Positions 57,836 through 64,000 of a DNA stretch of 64,000 bases are shown piece by piece (the stretch's first letter is position 1; each line of letters begins with the position of its first letter). Origin of the DNA: Sweltsa coloradensis. Taxonomy: Eukaryota; Arthropoda; Insecta; Plecoptera; Chloroperlidae. The stretch lies in contig JAMZAV010000778.1 of the NCBI GenBank assembly GCA_024449915.1, positions 62,001 to 126,000 on the forward strand. Reading direction: 5' to 3'. The notes under the pieces are model-generated. The model worked only from the letters and a program-made list of their open reading frames with translations, had not been told where the DNA came from and made no database searches. The translations under genes were made by a program, and so were the position numbers.

Positions 57836-60360
57836 TATTTATTTATTTATTTATATAAGAGTCTCGTACAGCACAAGTACCATTTTACATAGACAATCCT
57901 AAAAAATATATAAATAAGTAAAAATTAAAATTACAATTAATAAACCTACAAATTAACAAACAATTAAAAATATTAATTAACAATAAACAAATATATCAAA
58001 ATTATAAGTGCAACAAACATAAGAGTAAAAAATGTTTGAAAGAATAGAGGGGGAAATGCTAATGACCTTCAACTGCAGTCCAATCACGGATTGATTTTTT
58101 GAAAGTATTAAAATCAGAGAATATGTCGAACTTTGGTAAATTAGGTAAATTATTATAAAAGGAAGGTAAACGAAAGGTGATTGATCTACGGGTAATAGAA
58201 AGTCTAGGTCTAGCTACATGGAAAAGGTGCGTAAGCCTAGTAAAGCGGGATGGAACATGGAGTGGAAACATAGAGACAAGACTGGTGGACCGGAAAATGC
58301 CATTGATGATACGGTGCAAGAAGGACATGTCATAGCGTTTTCTTCGAGTGGTAGATCTGTCATGAAAAGTTCACTCATAATTTGTTGACGAGACCAGGCA
58401 TTAAAAGCTGGGACACGATGACGTACAATTGCACAGAAAAATGAAAGTACTCTATCTAATTTTTTAATGTTGGTATCAGCTGATAATGCCCAAATTGGAG
58501 TACAGTACTCAATCACAGGTAAAACACAGCCCGTGAAATATGATTTTAGAGCAGTTGGGTCACGAATATCAGTGAACCTATAAAATAAACCCAATAGGGA
58601 CATGGCTTTTGAAGTTATTTTGGAAATGTGCTCAATGAAAAGGAATTTTGAATCTATAATGACACCAAGATCTTTCATTTTAGTAACTCGCTGAATGACT
58701 TGCCCCGACAAATTATAATTACAAACTAATGGTAATTTCCGCAATGAAATTGTTAACAATGAGCACTTATCAGGATTAGGACGGAGAAGCCAATCCAAAC
58801 ACCACTGAGAAAACGCTGTTAATGCATCTTGAAGAACGATTGCATCACATAATTTCGACACAATTTTAAAAATTTTACAATCGTCAGCGTACAACAGAAA
58901 ATCACAAGCAAACGGTTTAAGTCTTTCTACAAGATCGTCTACAAACAACACGAAAAGGAGAGGGCCCAATACACTGCCTTGAGGGACACCAGATAGCACT
59001 GGTAACCAAGAGGAAGATGAACCGGCAATAATTACACGTTGCTTTCGATCTGTAAGAAAATTCTCAATGAGCTTCAGGAAATTACCACTCACACCAAACG
59101 CTCTTTGATCTTGTAAAGAAGGTGTTTGTGGCTTACAGAATCAAATGCCTTTGCAATATCAATGTAGGCAACGTCCAGCTGGGATCGGTTTTCCAGGGCA
59201 TTAGTGGCATGATGTTGGAGGACTGCAAGATTGGTGAGACATGAACAGTTAGGGAGAAATCCGTGTTGTTCAGGCGAAAGAAGTGGAAGAGTGTGGGCCA
59301 AGAGACGATGATGGACAATTCTTTCACATATGGCAGACAGAATCGGAAGAATTGATATTGGTCTATAGCATTTCACAGATGTTTTGTCTCCTGCTTTAAA
59401 CAAATGGTATGACATTTGCCTGTTTCCAGGCAGATGGAAAATTACCTGTCATAAAAATCTTGTTTAATATGACAGCCAAAGGTTGAGACAAAACAGAGGA
59501 ACAATTTTTAAGAAATATAGCTCCAATACCATCTGGGCCAGTCGCACGACTAGATTGAAGATTATTTATAAGTTCTCTTACCTCAGAAGGTGTAGTAGAT
59601 ATGTTATTAATACTGTGAGAGGAGACATTAGATACCGGTATGTTAATAGGCACAGCTGGGTCAGAAGGAACAGTGAAATTGCCATAGAAATATTGATTAA
59701 AAAGCTCAGTACGATCTAATTTAGAAGCAAATACATTGTTAAATGACACTTCAGGGGGAATTCTTTCAGTATTGCGACGAGAATTAATAAGAGTCCAAAA
59801 CCTTTTAGGATTAGTTCTTGCATCAAAGGTCATACGATCAATATAATCCTTATAGTCATTCCTGAGACGTTGTTTAGCAAGCCTCCGCAAATGCTCGAAC
59901 ATATGACGTGAATGTGGGCTAGGAAATTGCTTCCATTGTAGCCATGCCCTGTTTTTGTTCTTGAGCGCCGTTAGCGTTTCACGCTGATACCATGAAGGAA
60001 ACCGCCGACTTTTGGGCTGCCTGTGTGGAACGTGGTCTTGAATAACATTTGAAGTCCACTCGTAAAACATATGAACTACATCATCAACATCCGGCATATC
60101 TTCCAATTGGTTCCACGGAAGAAGTGCAAGAGCATGCCTTACATCCACCCAACAGGTCCTATTCCACATCGGCACTTCTCTGAGGATATCATTGGACCAA
60201 GGTCTTCTAGGTTTAGATAGTGGCAGAAATGACAGGTCCAAAGATAGGTGATCGGAATGACGTTTTAGTCGAAAAGTCGGATTAAACCAAAGGTGGTTTG
60301 ATGAAATGTCTGTATACAAAAAATAGACCAAGTGTCCTGGTACCGAATAATCCAATGCTG
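57836..60360 (-). mobile_element. 5'-truncated non-LTR retrotransposon (CR1/Daphne-like), with AAAT-type tail
   Basis: On the minus strand the element starts inside the end of an endonuclease domain (SDH in LKRHSDHLSLDL). It runs through a complete but broken reverse transcriptase. It ends in a 3' region reading ACTTGTGCTGTACGAGACTC and a short (TAAA)n tail at 57836-57860. The upstream endonuclease is missing, as expected from incomplete reverse transcription. Two Helentron-like copies lie just beyond the truncated 5' end. Assignment to the CR1 superclade is from motif style and tail only; a jockey-related clade is the alternative. Confidence 0.85.
58059..60355 (-). pseudogene. Reverse transcriptase ORF of the LINE, broken by three frameshifts
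   Basis: The coding part is split over four overlapping open pieces: 60355-59396, 59415-59089, 59092-58214 and 58328-58059. The first holds the endonuclease end and RT entry motifs (ATGPDGIGAIFLKN, AWKQANVIP). The second holds FKAGDK...YRPISILP and motif A (DIAKAFDSVSH, residues about 86-96 of that piece). The third holds motif B (GVPQGSVLGPLLF, residues 35-47) and the catalytic YADD box (residues 68-71). The fourth holds the C-terminal region. Breaks fall near 59400, 59090 and 58350. All catalytic motifs look intact, so the copy is fairly young but cannot make a full protein. Its role would have been target-primed reverse transcription. Confidence 0.85.
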
Positions 60361-60401
60361 ATTATAAACATCTCAAGTAAATACATCAAAGCCATATTTA
60401 A

Positions 60402-61071
60402 TTAAACGAGGGAGCGGAGCGATCGAGTGTCTCCATTCAACGCGAACGGCTCTCATTCTGTGATTCTGTCTGTCTGTCTGTACGTCGAAAATCAGCCAAA
60501 CCGCTGAACAGATTGGGCTGAAATTTTAAACAGACATCCGGTACGAGTTTATTGAGAACTGCTAACAAAATCAGCTAGATCCATTGCGATTTAATCCCAC
60601 AATAAATAAAATGTGATTTTTTTAAATATCGAAAGCATTTGTTTAGTAGCAGCTAGCGGGACGCCAGTTACGTGGCTTGCATGGCCTAGTGGTAAGCATG
60701 TAGTCTACCGCACGGAGGGTTGGGGTTCGATACACGTTGGGTAGAACTTTTTTATATTTTTAGACCCACATATTATTTTTGAAGGGTGTTAAATGGGAGA
60801 TAAAAATTATGTGATTTTGTTTTATATTGGAAATTTGTAAATGTTTCACGCTAATACGTTTTGAACACGATTCGCATTTTGAATGTTCAATTTAAACTAG
60901 GGAAACGCAAAGTCGTTGTTAAATGAGTGAGTAAGCCATGTGTTGAGTACCCGGTATAATTCTCCATACTGAGCTAGATCCAGCCTTAGGTAAAGGGGAG
61001 GAAAGGGGATGTTCCCGGGTACTCAACACTTGGTTCACTCACTCGTTTAACAACGACGCGCGTTTCCCTAG
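60402..61071 (+). mobile_element. Helentron-like element, family 3, copy A (tandem with B)
   Basis: After A (60401) it starts TTAAACGAGGGAGCGGAGCG. In order: GTCTGTCTGTCTGTACGTCG, AATCAGCCAAACCGCTGAAC, a tRNA-like segment at 60676-60732 (GCATGGCCTAGTGGTAAGCA; box B GGTTCGATAC), then an inverted pair (60897-60954 and 61015-61071). It ends CTAG, directly joined to the TT of copy B. Confidence 0.85.
60676..60732 (+). repeat. tRNA-like segment inside copy A
   Basis: Box A-like TGGCCTAGTGGTAAGC and box B GGTTCGATAC are present, but stems are incomplete. It occurs at the same place in copies A, B and D, so it is part of the element, not a chance insertion into one copy. Confidence 0.6.
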
Positions 61072-61134
61072 TTAAACGAGGGAGCGGAGCGATCGAGTGT
61101 CTCCATTCAACTCGAACGGCTCTCATTCTGTGAT

Positions 61135-61167
<33 letters not shown>

Positions 61168-61764
61168 ACGTCGAAAATCAGCCGAACCGCTGAACAGATT
61201 GGGCTGAAATTTTAAACAGACATCCGGTACAAAATTATTGAGAACTGCTAACAAAATCAACTAGATCCATTGCGATTTAATCCTACAATAAATAAAAATG
61301 TGATTTTTAAAATATCGATAGCATTTGTTTAGAAGCAGCTATCGGGACCACATCTACGTGGTTTGCATGGTCTATTGGTAAGCATTTAGCCTACCACACG
61401 GAGGGTTGAGGTTCGATACCCGTTAGCTCGAACTTGTTTTATATTTTTACACCCACAAACTATTGTTGAGGGGTGTTAAATGGGAAATAAAACTTGGGTG
61501 ATTTTGTTTTATCTTGGAAATTTGTTAATGTTTGACGCTAATACGTTTTGAACACGATTCGCATTTCAAATGTTCAATTTAAATATCTAGGGAAACGCCA
61601 AAGTCGTTTTTAAACGAGTGAGTGAGCCATGTGTTGAGTACCCGGTATCATTCCTCATACTGGGCTAGATCCTTAGGTATAGGGGAGGAAAGGGGATGTT
61701 CCCGGGTACTCAACACTTGGCTCACTCACTCACTCGTTTAACAACGACTTTGGCGTTTCTTTAG
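61072..61764 (+). mobile_element. Helentron-like element, family 3, copy B (tandem with A)
   Basis: Same order as copy A, with a longer GTCT run (61137-61166), tRNA-like segment at 61358-61420 and inverted pair (61587-61645, 61705-61764). The 3' end is TTAG (one change from CTAG) before T. Confidence 0.85.
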
Positions 61765-62212
61765 TATTTTACATGTGACAAACTTAAAACAAATGCATCA
61801 CCATTCCATTTGCACTAGGTGTAATCGAAACATGTTTGCCTCCCCCCCCCCCCCAAATGGATTTACTAAAACCTCCCTAGTAAAAATTTTAATTGATCGG
61901 CAGTTGAAATCCAACTATTATCAACCTTATATTTGGAATCATCAATTAAGTAACAATTATTGAAATCACTTACTTATTATGGAAATGTTAATTATATTTT
62001 AGATTAGTTCATGACAATGATATTAATTTGTGGAATAATTTTGTAAATGATACATTGGCAAACTGTCACTTGATGTAAAATGAAAGTAATTGTTAACAAT
62101 TCTGGATCAAGTGACACAGTTTGAAATGTCAATTGTCAATCAGTTTAAAGTTTCAATCATTAGTTGATATCAATACAATAGGAGATTAACAATATTATTG
62201 ATAGATATTTTA
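61765..62212. other. Unassigned AT-rich intron DNA
   Basis: A C-run lies at 61843-61854. An inverted pair near 62060-62115 (CAAACTGTCACTTGAT / ATCAAGTGACACAGTTTG) forms a hairpin. No gene was recognised. Confidence 0.45.
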
Positions 62213-62352
62213 AAATAAATAAATAAATTAATTAATTGTATTTAGAGTCTACCCACTCAGTTATATAACTGATTTTCAGTGGGGAACAGTAAATCAAAGC
62301 GACCAAGCCAACCCTGTAGGCCCCGACGCAATCGACGAGTGAGCGATAACCA
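62213..62352 (-). mobile_element. SINE-1, partial 3' portion, just upstream of exon C
   Basis: GTCTACCCACTCAGTTATAT and CCCTGTAGGCCCCGACGCAA are read in minus orientation, with an (AAAT)n end at 62213-62232. It stops 54 bp before exon C. Confidence 0.8.
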
Positions 62353-62406
62353 TAAAAAAATGTTTCCCGTGGCTTCGTAATAACGTATAATTTCTTATTG
62401 TTCCAG

Positions 62407-62646
62407 GTGAATTTCGGCGAAGTGTTCATCCCCCCCAACATCGACGTTCCCAAACCTCGCATTCTCCCCGAGTTCAAACGACTCGCTCACGGTCTACGCT
62501 CGGGCAACATCTCGGTGCTGGACGCCAAGACCCTCTACATCCCCAACCTGCACTACGACGGAGCCGGCCCCGACGCCTACTTCTGGGTGGGCAACGGCAG
62601 CGAACCCAGTCAGCTGGGCATCAAGGTGCCCAAACGAGATGAGCAG
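62407..62646 (+). CDS. Skeletor: Skeletor-like protein, exon C (end of DM13 domain 1, start of DM13 domain 2)
   Basis: The acceptor TTGTTCCAG (AG at 62405-62406) opens in phase 0, directly continuing exon B: WCRRFT joins VNFGEVFIPPN, the usual end of a DM13 domain. After a short linker (RILPEFKRLAHG) a second DM13 domain starts, with ISVLDAKTLYIPNLHYDG and then the signature GAGPDAYFWVGNGSEPSQLG. The best GT donor is CAG/GTACCA at 62647, giving a phase-0 end after the residues KRDEQ. That end does not fit the acceptor of exon D, which needs two bases carried over. A GC donor at 62643-62644 (GA/GCAGGT) would restore phase, giving KRDD joined to LEPLKG. The exact 3' end is therefore uncertain by a few bases. 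The exon is GC-rich in an AT-rich setting. Confidence 0.88.
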
Positions 62647-62712
62647 GTACCACTCGACTAAATATTACAAATTACAAATTTCATGAAAAATTACAATGAT
62701 AAATATATTAAT

Positions 62713-62942
62713 TACTACAATTCAGAAATTAAAAAAGTCCGCCCCAACCGGGAATCGAACCACGGATCTCCCGCATTCCAGACAGGCGTCTTAACCACTA
62801 GACCATCAGGACGGGCTACAATTCAGAGCTTAAAATGTACCCGTCCTGATGGTCTAGTGGTTAAGACGCCTATCTGGAATGTGGGAGATCCGTGGTTCGA
62901 TTCCCGGATGGGGCGGACTTTTTTAATTTCTGAATTGTAGTA
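62713..62942. repeat. Fold-back repeat with two tRNA-like arms, in the exon C-D intron
   Basis: The arms 62713-62815 and 62840-62942 (103 bp each) are near-exact reverse complements around a 24-bp spacer. Each arm carries a tRNA-like unit (GATGGTCTAGTGGTTAAGAC, box B GGTTCGATTCC) plus the hinge TTTTTTAATTTCTGAATTGT. The flank 62950-62995 (CACCTACAGGAGTGTTTCCC) is shared with 22405 and 45830. The arms differ at only a few sites. Confidence 0.85.
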
Positions 62943-63214
62943 AATAATATCAATTACACCTACAGGAGTGTTTCCCGACTAAACAAATCGAGAAACGATA
63001 AATAATTGTTTTAATTGCTCCTATGTGGCCATAGGATTGAACGTGACATGTAAGTGATGGTTAATTTAAGGTTGGCCTTCTGTGAAAGATGTCTTATTTA
63101 CAAAAACAAAAACAAAATATATATAAATTATATTATCAATCAATTTAAAAAATCAAAATTTGGTTACGGTTTAATGTATTGTGTTTCAATTAAAAAACCT
63201 AACTGTCTCGTTAG
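62943..63214. other. Remainder of the exon C-D intron
   Basis: AT-rich, ending in the short acceptor CTGTCTCGTTAG of exon D. Confidence 0.5.
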
Positions 63215-63395
63215 CTTGGAGCCTCTGAAAGGCTACGAGGGCCAGGACATTGAGATCGTGCTTCCTGGTAACCTGACGGTTCACGATATAGACTGGCTGG
63301 CAGTGTGGTGCGTGCAATACAGACACAACTTCGGTCACGTGATGATTCCTAAAGGGCTGGATGTTCCTCCCGCGCTTGGGCAGACCAAGATAACG
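63215..63395 (+). CDS. Skeletor: Skeletor-like protein, exon D (C-terminal part of DM13 domain 2)
   Basis: This exon encodes about 60 residues: LEPLKGYEGQDIEIVLPGN, then DIDWLAVWCVQYRHNFGHV, then MIPKGLDVPPALGQTKIT. This is the second half of a DM13 domain with the conserved WC and the NFGHV-IP block. Its pattern is very close to insect Skeletor proteins as I know the family. The acceptor is CTCGTTAG (AG at 63213-63214), leaving one base before the first full codon. The donor is ACG/GTGAGT with GT at 63396-63397, ending in phase 0. The next exon lies beyond the window. A Helentron-like element begins 56 bp after the exon. The genomic AGC read across the acceptor would encode the serine I expect before LEP in relatives, so a misassembled or mutated acceptor is a possible alternative. 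Confidence 0.88.
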
Positions 63396-63450
63396 GTGAG
63401 TTCGATATTTTTATATTATTACTTGGTTTGGGAATGGTTTCTTTCACTTG

Positions 63451-64000
63451 TTGGATGAGCGTAGCGAGCGAAGCGAAGATTCCATTTCACTACACTGGTG
63501 AAAAAAATCCGGAATGTTTTTTTTTTTTTTCGTTTTTTTTGTATTTTTGTCTGTTTGTCCACACGATTCCGGCTAAACCGATACTCCGATTGCGATGAAA
63601 TTTTATGGATGCCTTTGAAATTTCTAAACTTAGAACTGCCACGTTTTTGAGCGCAATCGGAAAAATTTTTCTCATGAAAATCGCAATTTTACGATTTTTT
63701 TCGATTTTTAAAAATTTTCTTCGACTTATAACACCTACATGCTTTATCCGATTTTAATGATTTTTGCACAGAACCTTTATTTTATGAATTAAAATATTCT
63801 TGTGAAATTTGAGCGCAATTAAAAAAATATTTATCATAAAAATCGAAATTTTTCAGGTTTTTTCTTTTTTTAAACAATTCTTTGACTTATAACACCTACA
63901 TGCTTTATCCGATTGTAATGATTTTTTCGCAGAACCTTAATTTAATGAATTAATATATTAGTGTTAAATTTGAGCGCAATCGAGAAATTATTTCTAATAA
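63451..64000 (+). mobile_element. Helentron-like element, family 2 (subtype b), 5' part
   Basis: It starts TTGGATGAGCGTAGCGAGCG 56 bp after exon D, with T-runs and tandem units of about 180 bp (GCGCAATCGG...AACACCTACATGCTTTATCC). It runs off the window end. The same subtype is complete on the minus strand at 47091-47853. Confidence 0.75.

Noticed and set aside
59483..59719. Open frame on + strand within the LINE
   Set aside because: It is the antisense shadow of the reverse-transcriptase coding strand.
62838..62915. Possible functional tRNA gene
   Set aside because: It is one arm of a fold-back repeat; the T-arm does not pair properly and an inverted copy lies next to it.

Overview
This is a eukaryotic, intron-dominated, AT-rich window. 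Its only confident host gene is on the + strand: four exons encoding a tandem pair of DM13 domains that read as an insect Skeletor-like protein. Exon A (17397-17634), exon B (38525-38636) and the start of exon C (62407-62646) make the first DM13 domain. The rest of exon C and exon D (63215-63395) make the second. The introns are about 20.9 kb, 23.8 kb and 0.57 kb. The A-B junction is phase-compatible (two bases of a codon plus one) and the B-C junction is phase 0. The C-D junction does not fit by simple GT-AG splicing. No exon 5' of exon A was recognised, and the downstream part of the gene (a DOMON domain and C-terminus in relatives) lies outside the window. Protein similarity, DNA-transposon load and tRNA-derived SINEs point to an insect with a fairly large genome. 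A hemimetabolous insect such as a stick insect is a guess only.

Everything else is intronic or upstream DNA, much of it transposable elements. (i) Helitron/Helentron-like non-autonomous elements in several families. They share a 5' module rich in GAGCGNAGCG, GTCY-type tetranucleotide runs or T-rich tracts, a subterminal inverted repeat, a 3' hairpin (AACG(C)...(G)CGTT) and a 3' CTAG followed by T. Two copies lie head to tail at 60402-61764. (ii) A family carrying the 16-mer GGTGGAGGTGCCGGGT, present more than a dozen times. (iii) Two or more tRNA-derived SINE families. SINE-1, about 420 bp with a tRNA-Gly-like head, shares its 3' tail with a LINE. (iv) Fold-back elements with tRNA-like arms. 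(v) A 1.4-kb hAT-type element with an exact 8-bp target-site duplication (20392-21792), a pair of MITEs with about 10-bp duplications (32815-33237, 26411-26828) and a TA-flanked MITE (577-1200). (vi) A 5'-truncated, frameshifted non-LTR retrotransposon on the minus strand (57836-60360) and smaller LINE fragments.

Some structures are not explained by these classes. They include an apparently perfect 154-bp inverted repeat (25719-26095), a 71-bp tandem array in which each unit carries CACGTG and ATTGG next to a GC-rich island (50480-51010), minisatellites hugging both sides of exon B, and a large tetranucleotide array that grew inside a transposon copy (40605-40940). All boundaries were read by eye; no database search was run.
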